From contig JAJDCG010000001.1 of the NCBI GenBank assembly GCA_029260965.1, forward strand, positions 62,001 to 126,000: a stretch of DNA of 64,000 nt. The letters run 5' to 3'. Positions 18,097 to 26,414 of this stretch are shown piece by piece. Position 1 is the stretch's first letter. Every line of letters starts with the position of its first letter. A program made the position numbers and the translations under genes. Source of the stretch: Candidatus Levyibacteriota bacterium (lineage in GTDB: Bacteria; Patescibacteria; Microgenomatia; Levybacterales; UBA12049). The notes under the pieces are model-generated. The model saw only the letters and a program-made list of their open reading frames with translations. It was not told the origin of the DNA and made no database searches.

Positions 18097-18795
18097 ATGA
18101 AGAAAATATCTGTTTTTATCATCACATTAATTTTTGTTTTCGTGAGTCTTTTTTTGCCGCTTAAAAGCTTTGCACAAAGCTCTGTAAGTTGTTGGGTAAC
18201 TAAAATAGGCACTCCTAGTGAAGAAGCTGTGCTCCCTTTTCCATGTAGGGGAGCCGAAGATATCAATGGGCTGATTTATCCCCAACCATTAACAAAACAC
18301 CCGACTAGAGCCGGCTATTATCAACTTCCCCCTTCTACTGATGGTTCTTACCGTATTGAGACGTGTCCTGGGCAATCATGGGGCTCACAGGAGTTGGTGG
18401 GCGTACTCTATACTGTTGCTAAAAGATGGAAAGAACTACACCCTAGAGGAAGATTAAACATAGGTGATTTGAACGCTTTTGGTCATAAATCACACAACTG
18501 GGGACGTGCAGTAGACCTTGACGCAACCACAACAGGTTCAGATTGGGTTGCTGACTTCACAAAGGGCAATTACAACAGGAGTGCAACAATTGAACTTGGC
18601 AAGCTGTTTGTGGATACGAATCTAATTTTAAATATTTGGTATAATGATCAAGCCGTAAACAATGAGGTATTGGCCTATTCAAGAGCTACAGGAAAGTCTT
18701 TAGGAATGAATATGAAACCCATAGTTGGACACAACAATCATTTCCATGTCGACATCAACACAGAAAAGCTTGGTTTTTGGGTTCCGGGATGTTAA
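18097..18795 (+). CDS. MepA-like (LAS family) murein endopeptidase
   Basis: A 232-residue secreted protein with a signal peptide (about residues 1-27, ending at SFAQ). The motif HNWGRAVDLD (about 132-141) supplies the His and Asp zinc ligands, and GHNNHFHVDI (about 208-217) the H-x-H ligand of LAS-type metallopeptidases such as the penicillin-insensitive endopeptidase MepA or the M15 family. It probably cleaves peptide cross-links in peptidoglycan to let the pilus or channel pass. It sits in the secretion operon with 3-base spacing to its neighbours. The exact bond cleaved cannot be read from the sequence. Confidence 0.75.
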   Translation: MKKISVFIITLIFVFVSLFLPLKSFAQSSVSCWVTKIGTPSEEAVLPFPCRGAEDINGLIYPQPLTKHPTRAGYYQLPPSTDGSYRIETCPGQSWGSQELVGVLYTVAKRWKELHPRGRLNIGDLNAFGHKSHNWGRAVDLDATTTGSDWVADFTKGNYNRSATIELGKLFVDTNLILNIWYNDQAVNNEVLAYSRATGKSLGMNMKPIVGHNNHFHVDINTEKLGFWVPGC

Positions 18796-18797
18796 AT

Positions 18798-19397
18798 ATG
18801 AGAAATTTTATAATAAAATATAGGTTTTTTTTAATCCCCATTGTCCCTCTTTTATTCGTTTTTTTTATGTTTTATTTTATAATATCCAACTCGCCAGCTC
18901 CACACTCAAACACAGTACCCTCTCAAGCACCCAATAACTCAGACAACACAATACAAACAGATCAACAACTAGTTAATGATTTTGACGTACTTGAAGGAAA
19001 CGAAGAACCAATTGGCACAGAAGGTCTAATACGTACAGAGAGTCTTTCTGATGGTACTGAAAAAAAATATTTTTTATCTTCTGTTCCTGGTCGGGAGAGA
19101 ATAATAACAACCAAAGGAAAAGATAATATTATTTTTGAATCCATACCTATAGGTGCAGATTTTTCTGTGAATTTAAATGACTTCACACAGGTATATGGTG
19201 ATGCGCGTTTTGTTTTCCTGGGATCTTCTTTTTATGGAGGATCTGCAGAAACTCACATCTACGCGGACGAGGGTATTGCTATAATCGTAAACCCTGCAAC
19301 AGGACAGGTTTATGAGCAGCATGTTTTCATACCGGTTAGAACAGAGGATTATGTGAGGCTCTTTGGAGAAGATATCTCTTCTAGTTCTGGACCCTGA
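18798..19397 (+). CDS. Membrane-anchored unknown protein, last gene of the secretion operon
   Basis: ATG 18798, two bases after the upstream stop, gives a 199-residue protein. ATG 18789 is an alternative. One membrane segment (about residues 10-32) is followed by a Ser/Pro/Asn-rich linker and a beta-rich domain (about 60-195). No family is recognised. Its last 17 bases overlap the 3' end of dnaN on the other strand. Confidence 0.65.
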   Translation: MRNFIIKYRFFLIPIVPLLFVFFMFYFIISNSPAPHSNTVPSQAPNNSDNTIQTDQQLVNDFDVLEGNEEPIGTEGLIRTESLSDGTEKKYFLSSVPGRERIITTKGKDNIIFESIPIGADFSVNLNDFTQVYGDARFVFLGSSFYGGSAETHIYADEGIAIIVNPATGQVYEQHVFIPVRTEDYVRLFGEDISSSSGP

Positions 19398-20490
19398 CTG
19401 GCATTATTAAATGAAGATATGAGTTGTCATCTTTTATTTTAAAAACACCGGGATTAAGCGGCCCCGTCATTTCAAAAATCATGTCTTCCTCCTCCACCCC
19501 CCCCAATATATCTTGTAAATATCTTGCGTTAAATGCTATTTCATTTTCTTCTCCACTTAATTTCGCATCTACTTCTACAGAATTTTCTCCTGTTTGTGGA
19601 GTATGAGAAGAAATTATAATTTTGTCTTTTGACAATGACATTTTTATTATATTTGCGCTGTCTCTAGCAAAAATAGAACATATTTTAACAGCCCTCTGCA
19701 TCTCTTCCCTGTCGAATTCTATTTTGCTTGAAAAATCTGTAGGGATTATTTTTTTATAATCAGGGTATATTGCTTCTATCAACCTACCTATTAGGATTGT
19801 TTTCCCTTGTTCAAAAATAATCTGGCTACTCTCTTTAGACGTGTAAACGTTTATTTCTTCACTGTCTTCTTTTAAGACTAACAATTCTCTGAAAACTCTT
19901 GATGGTACTATGATATTTTCTGTTTCTTCCTCATTGCTGCCTTTTATTTTGTGGTGTTTTAATGAAAGCCTGTAACCGTCTGTTGCAACAAGAAGAAATC
20001 CTTCTTCTTCTTTTTTAATCAACACTCCTGATAACGCTGGTCTGGTTGTATCCATACTAGAGGCAAATATGATAGATGAGAAATCTTTTTTTATTAAAAC
20101 AGCGTCTAGAGTTGCAATCTTGTTTCCTTTGTTTTTATATAGTTTAGGGAATTCTTCGCTTTTGATTGTTTGAAGAACTGATTTTGTTTTCTTTGTTTTT
20201 ATTATCAATGTTTCTCTGTCCTCCTCTAGAACGATTTCTTCTTCTGAAAGAGATCCTATTAGGTCTATAAATGTCCTTGCTGGTATTGTTACAGAGCCTT
20301 CTTCTTCTGTTGCTGCATCTATATCTACCTCTATTCCAATTTCTAAATCTGTACTTGCTATTCTCAAATTATTTTTTTTTGCTTCTAGGAGGATGTTTAG
20401 AAGAACAGGAAGTTGGCTTTTTGGTGAAACAGCTCGGTTTATAAAAGGTAATTTCTCTTGGAGTTTTTTTATGGATATCTTTGTCTTCAT
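19381..20490 (-). CDS. dnaN: DNA polymerase III beta subunit (sliding clamp)
   Basis: The 369-residue length and three repeated clamp domains fit DnaN. Recognisable segments are LPVLLNILLEA (about 27-37), SSIIFASSMDTTRPALSGV (about 132-150), VATDGYRLSLK (about 160-170) and the C-terminal LIMPVR. The clamp encircles DNA and tethers polymerase III. The gene follows dnaA on the same strand after 149 bases that carry a DnaA box, which is the usual arrangement at a bacterial origin. Its stop overlaps the convergent gene by 17 bases. Confidence 0.97.
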   Translation of the reverse strand: MKTKISIKKLQEKLPFINRAVSPKSQLPVLLNILLEAKKNNLRIASTDLEIGIEVDIDAATEEEGSVTIPARTFIDLIGSLSEEEIVLEEDRETLIIKTKKTKSVLQTIKSEEFPKLYKNKGNKIATLDAVLIKKDFSSIIFASSMDTTRPALSGVLIKKEEEGFLLVATDGYRLSLKHHKIKGSNEEETENIIVPSRVFRELLVLKEDSEEINVYTSKESSQIIFEQGKTILIGRLIEAIYPDYKKIIPTDFSSKIEFDREEMQRAVKICSIFARDSANIIKMSLSKDKIIISSHTPQTGENSVEVDAKLSGEENEIAFNARYLQDILGGVEEEDMIFEMTGPLNPGVFKIKDDNSYLHLIMPVRVQN

Positions 20491-20639
20491 ATAATACTTT
20501 TTGTTGTTGTAGTAGTGTATCTGGAAAAGTGGAAAAAAGCAATATTTACCAAATTTTCAGGCATAAAAAAATGTGGATAAAAAGTTGATAAAAATGGGTA
20601 TATCTTGTAGATTAATTTTATTTTTGTAATTATCATAAG
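20491..20639. other. dnaA-dnaN intergenic region, candidate oriC part
   Basis: These 149 AT-rich bases hold one exact DnaA box (TGTGGATAA at 20572-20580, the complement of TTATCCACA) and looser relatives nearby (GTTGATAA at about 20585). Together with the divergent dnaA/rpmH pair, it is a candidate for part of the replication origin. Confidence 0.5.
20572..20580 (-). promoter_or_regulatory. DnaA box
   Basis: Exact TTATCCACA on the minus strand, between dnaA and dnaN. Confidence 0.75.
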
Positions 20640-22013
20640 TTATCCCCTAAATAATTTTCTTATCCCTACAATATCCCCAAAATAATCAGTCTTATTGTCC
20701 ACCATATTTTCTATTTTATCCACACCATGCATCACCGTGGTGTGATCCCTCCCCCCTAGAATACCCCCCACATCTTTAAGCGTTAGCCCAAGGTCTTTAT
20801 TAAGAAGAAACATTGTTATATGTCGTGCTTTTACAAAAGAAGCATCTCTCTTAGCACCCTTTAACTGGGTTGATTTGATTCTGTAAAACTCACAAACAGA
20901 CTTTATTATATCTTCTGCGTGGAGATGTTCTCTTTTTTCCTCAAACATACCTCCTATTGCTCGTTCAGCCATCTCCAGTGTTATAGGAGAGTTGGTGGTG
21001 GTTGCTTCAGTGATTATTCTCAATAAAAAACCTTCTAAACTTCTTGTGTCTTCTGCTTTTTCTGCGAGAAACTTGGCGACTTCAATTGGCAGCTCATGTC
21101 CAAATTTTTTTGCCTTTATGAGGAGGATTGCAGTTTTTAATTCAAAGTCGGGGGCTTGTATGTCAACTGCAAGTCCTCCTGCAAAGCGAGAGGAAAGTCT
21201 TTTTTCAAGTTTTTTTATTTCCTGTGGGGGTCTGTCTGAAGAGAGGACGATCTGGGCGCTTTTGTCTATCAATATATTAAACGTATGAAACAGCTCTTCC
21301 TGTACCTTTTCTTTTCCTTCTACAAATTGGATATCGTCAATCAGAAGAAGACTTGCCGACCTAAATCGCCTTTTCATCCTAGCAGTGTCATTGTTTCTTA
21401 TCGCCTCAACTACTTCATTGGTAAATTCTTCACTTGTGAGATAGATGATTTTACGATCAGGATTTTTGATATAAACCTCATTAGCAATAGCGTGCATTAG
21501 GTGGGTTTTGCCTACCCCAACAGGGCCATAAATAAAGAGGGGATTGTATGAAGTTCCAGGATTTTTAGCAACAGTAGAGGATGAAACAAATGCTAGTTGA
21601 TTGCTTCCAGATACTGCAAAGTTTGAAAATGTATAGTCTGCTCTTACACGAGGAAGATGGCCTATTGTTGGGGAGGATAGTTTTTTTTCATCAGATTCAG
21701 GTGTGAATAGAGGTGTTTTTCCATCGTCATTTCTTTTTTTTACTTTCGCTCCAACCATGGGAGCGCCTGGAACGAATACTACTGATATGTCTGCTTCTCC
21801 TGTATATTTTTCAAGTTTCTTCTCAATATCCTTAACGAGTCTTTCTCGAAGCATGTTGATGATTATTGGGGATGATGTTTTTACAGTTGCAACCCCTTTT
21901 TCAATAGAAGAGAGGACAGCAGGTTTCAAGAGGGTGCCATAATGTCCCTCTGACACAGTGGGCCTAATATCTTCTATGACTTTTTCCCAAACACTGTTTA
22001 AATCTCGGTTCAT
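20640..22013 (-). CDS. dnaA: Chromosomal replication initiator DnaA
   Basis: A 457-residue DnaA. The order is N-terminal domain I (about 1-85), a linker, the AAA+ domain with Walker A GPVGVGKTHL (about 164-173) and Walker B LLLIDDIQF (about 226-234), and the C-terminal DNA-binding domain with the signature GGRDHTTVMHG (about 425-435). It opens the origin and recruits the replisome. The gene is divergent from rpmH. Its promoter contains a DnaA box, so autorepression is likely. A further box lies inside its 3' end. Confidence 0.98.
   Translation of the reverse strand: MNRDLNSVWEKVIEDIRPTVSEGHYGTLLKPAVLSSIEKGVATVKTSSPIIINMLRERLVKDIEKKLEKYTGEADISVVFVPGAPMVGAKVKKRNDDGKTPLFTPESDEKKLSSPTIGHLPRVRADYTFSNFAVSGSNQLAFVSSSTVAKNPGTSYNPLFIYGPVGVGKTHLMHAIANEVYIKNPDRKIIYLTSEEFTNEVVEAIRNNDTARMKRRFRSASLLLIDDIQFVEGKEKVQEELFHTFNILIDKSAQIVLSSDRPPQEIKKLEKRLSSRFAGGLAVDIQAPDFELKTAILLIKAKKFGHELPIEVAKFLAEKAEDTRSLEGFLLRIITEATTTNSPITLEMAERAIGGMFEEKREHLHAEDIIKSVCEFYRIKSTQLKGAKRDASFVKARHITMFLLNKDLGLTLKDVGGILGGRDHTTVMHGVDKIENMVDNKTDYFGDIVGIRKLFRG
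20716..20724 (+). promoter_or_regulatory. DnaA box inside the 3' end of dnaA
   Basis: Exact TTATCCACA on the plus strand, within the DNA-binding domain coding region. Confidence 0.55.
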
Positions 22014-22034
22014 ATTTCATGGGGCAGGGTTAAC

Positions 22035-22063
22035 ATTAAATAATGTGGATAACTTTTTGTCAA
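22035..22063 (-). promoter_or_regulatory. dnaA promoter with internal DnaA box
   Basis: On the minus strand TTGACA (22058-22063), 17 bases, TTTAAT (22035-22040). The DnaA box TTATCCACA (22044-22052) fills the spacer, so DnaA binding would block RNA polymerase. Confidence 0.75.
22044..22052 (-). promoter_or_regulatory. DnaA box in the dnaA promoter spacer
   Basis: Exact TTATCCACA on the minus strand; also 48 bases upstream of rpmH on the other strand. Confidence 0.8.
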
Positions 22064-22084
22064 GTAGCACTTTATAAGATCTTG

Positions 22085-22093
22085 TGGTATACT
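22085..22093 (+). promoter_or_regulatory. Extended -10 box of rpmH
   Basis: TGGTATACT (TGn plus TATACT) ends seven bases before the rpmH ATG. Confidence 0.55.
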
Positions 22094-22100
22094 AACGAGC

Positions 22101-22235
22101 ATGGAAAGGTTGACCAAGCCCAAGAAAATAAAAAGAAAAAGAAAGCATGGATTCTTAGTCTTAATGAGATCTCATTCAGGGCAAAAACTGCTTCAGAGAA
22201 GACGGCAGACGGGTAGAAAAAGACTTGCAGTTTAA
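22101..22235 (+). CDS. rpmH: 50S ribosomal protein L34 (bL34)
   Basis: A 44-residue, highly basic protein. It begins MERLTKPKKIKRKRKHGFL and ends GRKRLAV, matching the bL34 pattern (KRKRKHGFLxRM, then GRKRLxV). L34 is part of the large ribosomal subunit. It is the first gene of the rpmH-rnpA-yidD-yidC-khpB cluster that is divergent from dnaA, as in many bacteria. An extended -10 box just before the ATG indicates a very short or absent leader. Confidence 0.96.
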   Translation: MERLTKPKKIKRKRKHGFLVLMRSHSGQKLLQRRRQTGRKRLAV

Positions 22236-22244
22236 TGCTAGAAA

Positions 22245-22574
22245 ATGTTAAAGAAGAGCCACCGTTTACCAGCAGGACAACGTCTGAAAAATCCTATTTT
22301 TCAAAACACAACATACTTTCTGCTTAAATATTCAAAAAACAAAAAAGAAGTTAGTAGATTTGCTTTTGTGATAAAAAAGAGTGTGGAAAAAACAGCAGTT
22401 GGCAGAAATAGAGCAAGGAGGGTGTTGAGATCATGCGTTGAAGAGACTCTTGGAGAGATAAAAACAGGATACGATATGATTTTTTTTATTCAAAAAGGTA
22501 TAATAGGCAAGAAGCAAGAGGAAGTCTGTGATCTTTTGAAAAAGCAGATGTTAAAAAACAATTTGATAAAATGA
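22245..22574 (+). CDS. rnpA: Ribonuclease P protein component
   Basis: A 109-residue basic protein starting nine bases after the rpmH stop. The RNP motif AVGRNRARRVLRSCVEE (about residues 50-66) is typical of RnpA, and FAFVIKKSVEKTAV precedes it. With the catalytic RNA it removes 5' leaders from tRNA precursors. The stop overlaps the yidD start by four bases. Confidence 0.93.
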   Translation: MLKKSHRLPAGQRLKNPIFQNTTYFLLKYSKNKKEVSRFAFVIKKSVEKTAVGRNRARRVLRSCVEETLGEIKTGYDMIFFIQKGIIGKKQEEVCDLLKKQMLKNNLIK

Positions 22575-22780
22575 AGCAAGTTTTAATAGTTCTTATAAAA
22601 ATATATAAAATAACAATTTCGCCAATTTTGGACCAGGTTGTTCAGGTTCATTGTAGGCATGTAGAAACATGCTCAGACTACTCAATGCGAGCGATAAAAG
22701 AGAATGGAGCCTTAAAAGGTTTAATGATTTCTTTTAAAAGATTTTTGAGATGTCAGCCGTTTGCCCAAAAATATGTTTGA
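22571..22780 (+). CDS. yidD: Membrane protein insertion efficiency factor YidD
   Basis: A 69-residue protein with the YidD order of motifs: LIKIYKITISPIL (about 8-20), the Cys-containing TCSDYSMRAIKENGALKG (about 33-50) and the C-terminal RFLRCQPFA (about 57-65). Three conserved cysteines are seen (CRHVETC and RC). It helps YidC-dependent insertion at the inner membrane. It overlaps rnpA by four bases and yidC by eight, so the three are coupled. Confidence 0.88.
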   Translation: MKQVLIVLIKIYKITISPILDQVVQVHCRHVETCSDYSMRAIKENGALKGLMISFKRFLRCQPFAQKYV

Positions 22781-23564
22781 TACCCTAATTGTAAATCCAC
22801 TTATAAATGTACTTGTTGCCATATATGGTGTTGTGTCTTCAGTTGCTATCCCCTACTCTTTGGGTTTTTCAATAATTTTTTTAACCATTCTTGTTCGTGT
22901 GATTTTATATCCTCTGACTCGAGCACAAATCAACGTACAAAAGAAGATGCAGTTGATGCAGCCACACCTGTCAAAAATTAAAGAAAAACATAAAGGAGAT
23001 ATGAAAGCGCAACAAGAAGCAACGATGGCTTTGTATAGAGATCATGGATTTAACCCAGCTGCAGGATGTCTACCTGTTATTGTGCAGTTCCCGCTTTTTA
23101 TTGGCCTTTATCACGTTTTGTTAAAGATTACAGAGTTTGAGAAGGTTACTGATCTTAACTCCCTGCTGTATTTTGAAGATATTAAACTCAAGGCTCTTTG
23201 GAGTCTTGATTTCTTTGGCTTGCCCCTTGGTCAAAAACCATCAGAATTGATTTCTGTTTTGGGCCCGGTGATACTGCTTGTTCCTGTACTAACAGGTGTC
23301 CTGCAGTTTATTTTGTCAAAAATGATGGCACCAGTTGTAGATAAAAAACCAGTTCTTCCAAGAGACAAGAAGCCAGATGATTTTGCCGCATCGTTTCAAA
23401 AACAAATTATGTATGTTCTTCCAGTTATGATTGGATTTTTTTCATATTCATTTTCAATAGGACTTTCTCTCTACTGGAATACTTTTACGATTTTTGGTAT
23501 TATGCAGCAGTACAAGGAGGCAGGTCTTGGGGGCCTTGAATCTCTATTAAGAAAGAAAAAGTAA
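22773..23564 (+). CDS. yidC: Membrane protein insertase YidC
   Basis: ATG 22773 is chosen over an in-frame TTG at 22761. The 263-residue protein has the conserved YidC core of five membrane segments, with the charged cytoplasmic hairpin YPLTRAQINVQKKMQLMQP (about 48-66), GFNPAAGCLPVIVQFPLFIG (about 90-109) and a C-terminal Lys-rich tail (LLRKKK). The large periplasmic domain of proteobacterial YidC is absent, as in Gram-positive and CPR forms. It inserts and folds inner-membrane proteins, alone or with SecYEG. Confidence 0.93.
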   Translation: MFDTLIVNPLINVLVAIYGVVSSVAIPYSLGFSIIFLTILVRVILYPLTRAQINVQKKMQLMQPHLSKIKEKHKGDMKAQQEATMALYRDHGFNPAAGCLPVIVQFPLFIGLYHVLLKITEFEKVTDLNSLLYFEDIKLKALWSLDFFGLPLGQKPSELISVLGPVILLVPVLTGVLQFILSKMMAPVVDKKPVLPRDKKPDDFAASFQKQIMYVLPVMIGFFSYSFSIGLSLYWNTFTIFGIMQQYKEAGLGGLESLLRKKK

Positions 23565-23565
23565 A

Positions 23566-24033
23566 ATGGATATTATTGAAATAACAGATAAAGATTTAAA
23601 AAAAGCCGAAGAAGTAATTGAGAAATTATTTTCTGAGCTTGAAATCGAAGGAACATTTGAGCTATCTCAAGCCGATGATACATTGGAAATCCTTATGGAT
23701 ACCAAAGATTCAGGAATGGTTATCGGATATCATGGTGAAGTTCTCGAATCGCTTCAGCTGGTCTCTTCACTAATGGTTGCCAAGGCAATTGGTAAGTTTA
23801 TCAGGGTTTCAATTGAGGTTGATGGTTATAAAAAAAGTAGGACTGAATATCTTGAGAGGCTTGCACATGAAGCAAAAGAAAGAGCAATAACTGAAAATAA
23901 CGAGCAAATAATATCATCCCTAAAATCATGGGAAAGAAGGATTGTACACCTTCTTCTTCAGGATGATAAAGAAGTAACATCAGAATCAGCAGGGTCTGGC
24001 CGTGACCGTGTGTTGATAATAAAGCCTAGGTAG
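23566..24033 (+). CDS. khpB: KH/R3H RNA-binding protein KhpB (Jag)
   Basis: A 155-residue protein one base after yidC. It contains a KH domain with the variant GXXG loop MVIGYHGEVLESLQLV (about 46-61) and an R3H domain near the end (LERLAHEAKERAI, then SLKSWERRIVHLLL; about 95-130). The usual N-terminal Jag domain is missing or very short. KhpB binds RNA and, in Firmicutes, affects cell division and envelope regulation. Its position next to yidC is the standard one. Confidence 0.88.
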   Translation: MDIIEITDKDLKKAEEVIEKLFSELEIEGTFELSQADDTLEILMDTKDSGMVIGYHGEVLESLQLVSSLMVAKAIGKFIRVSIEVDGYKKSRTEYLERLAHEAKERAITENNEQIISSLKSWERRIVHLLLQDDKEVTSESAGSGRDRVLIIKPR

Positions 24034-24072
24034 ATTGTTCTATCGATTGGATAGCTACGTTGCTAGAACAAT
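24034..24072 (+). repeat. Inverted repeat between khpB and the ligase-like gene
   Basis: ATTGTTCTA (24034-24042) and TAGAACAAT (24064-24072) are perfect 9-base arms around a 21-base loop, just after the khpB stop and 14 bases before the next ATG. No T-run follows, so a regulatory hairpin or operator is as likely as a terminator. Confidence 0.6.
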
Positions 24073-24086
24073 AAAACAACACAACA

Positions 24087-25394
24087 ATGAAACAATTGTT
24101 TTCAAGCTTTGAAAAGTTTCTATTTTATTTTTTAATTTTTTTATTACCCACCCAGCTAGGACTTCATTTTTGGCCTGATTTTTCAAAAATATCAGGAATA
24201 AGAATTGATTACCTATCCCCCACAGTATATTTTACAGACGTCTTAATAATTATGCTTTTTGGTGTGTGGATGAGTAAGAAATTTCCAATTTTAAAAAAAT
24301 CCTTAATTCATAATTATTTATTCATCATTCTAGTTATATTTCTCATCTTCAACATCCTTCTTTCTAGCTTTATTCCTGGAGGTTTTTATTTTCTTTGGAA
24401 ATTTTTGGAAATGAGCTTTTTGGTTTTTTATATAAGAGACAAAGAAAAAACAGAAATGCAAATCCGTAATTTTATTCTGATTCTTTTTGGTTCTGCGGTT
24501 GTCCAATCAGTTATCGCAATTATTCAGTTTGTCAAACAGGGTTCGGTTGGGGGTATTCTTTACTTTCTAGGCGAGCGTACATTTACAGGATCAACCCCCG
24601 GGATAGCAAATGCTTCAGTGGGTGGAGAGTTGGTGCTTCGTCCCTATGGCACGTTCCCCCATCCAAATGTTTTAGCAGGATTTTTGCTTATTGTTGTGAT
24701 GGTTGAAGTGTTTTTATTAATAAAACATAATAATCAAAAAACAAGAAGTAAAAAGCAAGAATTTATAAGTAGTCTTTGGTTAACAGTTTGTTGTCTGATA
24801 ATCAGTAGCGTTGCTCTTTTTTTAACAATGAGTAGAATTGCAATTGGGTTTTTGATTTTAGTTCTTGGATCTTGGTTCATCGCGCGATTTAGAAAGACAA
24901 AACATAGAATAGTGGGAGTAGTGCTTTTTGCGCTAGTGATTTTGTTTGGGTTGTCCACAAGTATTGGCGCTCGGTTTGTAGAATTTTCATTGGGCGATGA
25001 GTCGGTTGTTCAGCGGCAGATTTTGGCTGAAAAATCAATGGAAATGATAAGAGCAAATTTTTTATTTGGTGTAGGACTTGGAAATTTTATTCCCACGCTT
25101 TCTACGCTTCAAAATAGACTAATGGTTGGGACACAGCTTCAGCCAGTTCATAACATTTTTCTTTTGGTTTTTGCAGAAACAGGAGTTGTGGGGTTCGGTT
25201 TCTTTATTTATTTTCTCGGAAAGACTTTTGAACATGTCTTAAAACGTCGCCAGATGCTCTTTGTAGGACTTTTAACAGTAATCCTCACCATTGGACTATT
25301 TGATCATTATTTCCTAACTCTCCAACAAGGACAATTGATACTTGCGCTGGTTCTGGGCTTGTGCTGGTCTAGGATTAGAGATGATAAGGTATAA
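24087..25394 (+). CDS. O-antigen ligase/polymerase-like membrane protein
   Basis: A 435-residue polytopic protein with about ten hydrophobic segments and one larger extracytoplasmic loop. The segment GTFPHPNVLAGFL (about 191-203) is the typical Wzy_C motif of the WaaL/Wzy O-antigen ligase superfamily, and NFIPTLSTLQNRLMVG to VHNIFLLVFAETG (about 333-365) gives the second conserved part. Such proteins link or polymerise glycan chains at the outer face of the membrane. The acceptor cannot be named. About residues 215-226 (KTRSKKQEF) are encoded by a short 7-nt periodic stretch. Confidence 0.78.
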   Translation: MKQLFSSFEKFLFYFLIFLLPTQLGLHFWPDFSKISGIRIDYLSPTVYFTDVLIIMLFGVWMSKKFPILKKSLIHNYLFIILVIFLIFNILLSSFIPGGFYFLWKFLEMSFLVFYIRDKEKTEMQIRNFILILFGSAVVQSVIAIIQFVKQGSVGGILYFLGERTFTGSTPGIANASVGGELVLRPYGTFPHPNVLAGFLLIVVMVEVFLLIKHNNQKTRSKKQEFISSLWLTVCCLIISSVALFLTMSRIAIGFLILVLGSWFIARFRKTKHRIVGVVLFALVILFGLSTSIGARFVEFSLGDESVVQRQILAEKSMEMIRANFLFGVGLGNFIPTLSTLQNRLMVGTQLQPVHNIFLLVFAETGVVGFGFFIYFLGKTFEHVLKRRQMLFVGLLTVILTIGLFDHYFLTLQQGQLILALVLGLCWSRIRDDKV

Positions 25395-25395
25395 T
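25390..25395 (+). promoter_or_regulatory. -10 box of the EamA gene
   Basis: A perfect TATAAT ends six bases before ATG 25402 and overlaps the upstream stop codon. Confidence 0.45.
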
Positions 25396-25401
25396 GCACA
25401 C

Positions 25402-26265
25402 ATGACATGGTTTGTTTTTGCGCTTTTATCAGCCACATCTCTTGCTGTAGCAGAGCTGATACAACAGCATCTCTTGAATAAAAAGGATGCATTTACAGAG
25501 CGAGCTAGTGCTGTTTTGACATTTTTCCCTCAAGCAATTTACACCATGCCTTTTCTATTCTTTTCAGTAAATAGAAAAGAAGTATTTGATGTGTTTCAAT
25601 CAAATATATTTCCAAACCTGATTGCGGTTACAGTGATCTCATCTGCTGGCATGGTGTTTTATCTCAGAAGCTTTAAAGTAAAAAGCATAAGCATCTCAAA
25701 TATTTTTGGTTCTTTATCTGTTCTCGTTTCAACTTTTTTGGGAATTGTCTTTTTTTCAGAAAGTATCAGCATGTTCAAGTTCATAGGGATACTTTTGGTT
25801 CTAAGCGCCATTATTGCCCTTAATTATAAAAATCTAGAGCTTGAGAAGAACCATTTTTATGGCATATTATCAGGAATACTTTTTGGTGTTGCCTATACGT
25901 TAGACAAAAGCATAGTCCTTCAGATCAATCCGATAATTTATATGTTTTGGAGTTTTCTATTTATTTCTATTTTTGGGTTTTTTACAAATCCAAAAGATAT
26001 CATTATTTCTATAAAAGGTAAGTCATTGTTAGCTTTTAGACCTATTCTTTTTTCTTCTATTTTCTATTTTCTTTTTAACTTTTTTACTTTCACGGCATAT
26101 AGCATAGGCGGTGAGGTCGGAAGAATTGATGCGATAAACAATGCTCAAATTTTTCTTATTATCATTTTTGAATATTTCATTCTTAAGCACGAAACTTTGG
26201 TGTGGAGAAAAATTCTTACCGCAGTGCTTGCGTATACAGGAGTTGTTATTCTTGGAATAGTATAG
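25402..26265 (+). CDS. EamA-family (DMT superfamily) transporter
   Basis: ATG 25402 (MTWFVFALLSATSL) is chosen because it starts at the first membrane segment and a TATAAT lies just upstream. The 287-residue product has about ten membrane segments in two similar halves, with SISNIFGSLSVLVSTFLGIVFF (first half, about 93-114) and the second-half counterpart IDAINNAQIFLIIIFEYFIL (about 241-260), as in EamA drug/metabolite transporters. The substrate is unknown. Confidence 0.8.
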   Translation: MTWFVFALLSATSLAVAELIQQHLLNKKDAFTERASAVLTFFPQAIYTMPFLFFSVNRKEVFDVFQSNIFPNLIAVTVISSAGMVFYLRSFKVKSISISNIFGSLSVLVSTFLGIVFFSESISMFKFIGILLVLSAIIALNYKNLELEKNHFYGILSGILFGVAYTLDKSIVLQINPIIYMFWSFLFISIFGFFTNPKDIIISIKGKSLLAFRPILFSSIFYFLFNFFTFTAYSIGGEVGRIDAINNAQIFLIIIFEYFILKHETLVWRKILTAVLAYTGVVILGIV

Positions 26266-26379
26266 TTTTTCATTTTTTTGTTTTGCGTGATGTATAATTT
26301 TCTGAATCTAGCCAGATGCATAGTTAAAAAATACTAGAAAGCTTTATTTATCAATCTATTCTTTTCTAAAAAATTTCTC

Positions 26380-26408
26380 TTGTCGCAACACGAAAACAAA
26401 TGTAGAAT
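26380..26408 (+). promoter_or_regulatory. Promoter of the DUF4012 gene
   Basis: TTGTCG (26380-26385), 17 bases, TAGAAT (26403-26408), six bases before ATG 26415. A second TATAAT lies further upstream at 26293-26298. Confidence 0.55.
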
Positions 26409-26414
26409 GAAGGT

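Noticed and set aside
3432..19397. Secretion locus as an integrative element in tRNA-Ser
   Set aside because: No integrase, no repeated tRNA end and no relaxase were found; the border with dnaN looks ancestral.
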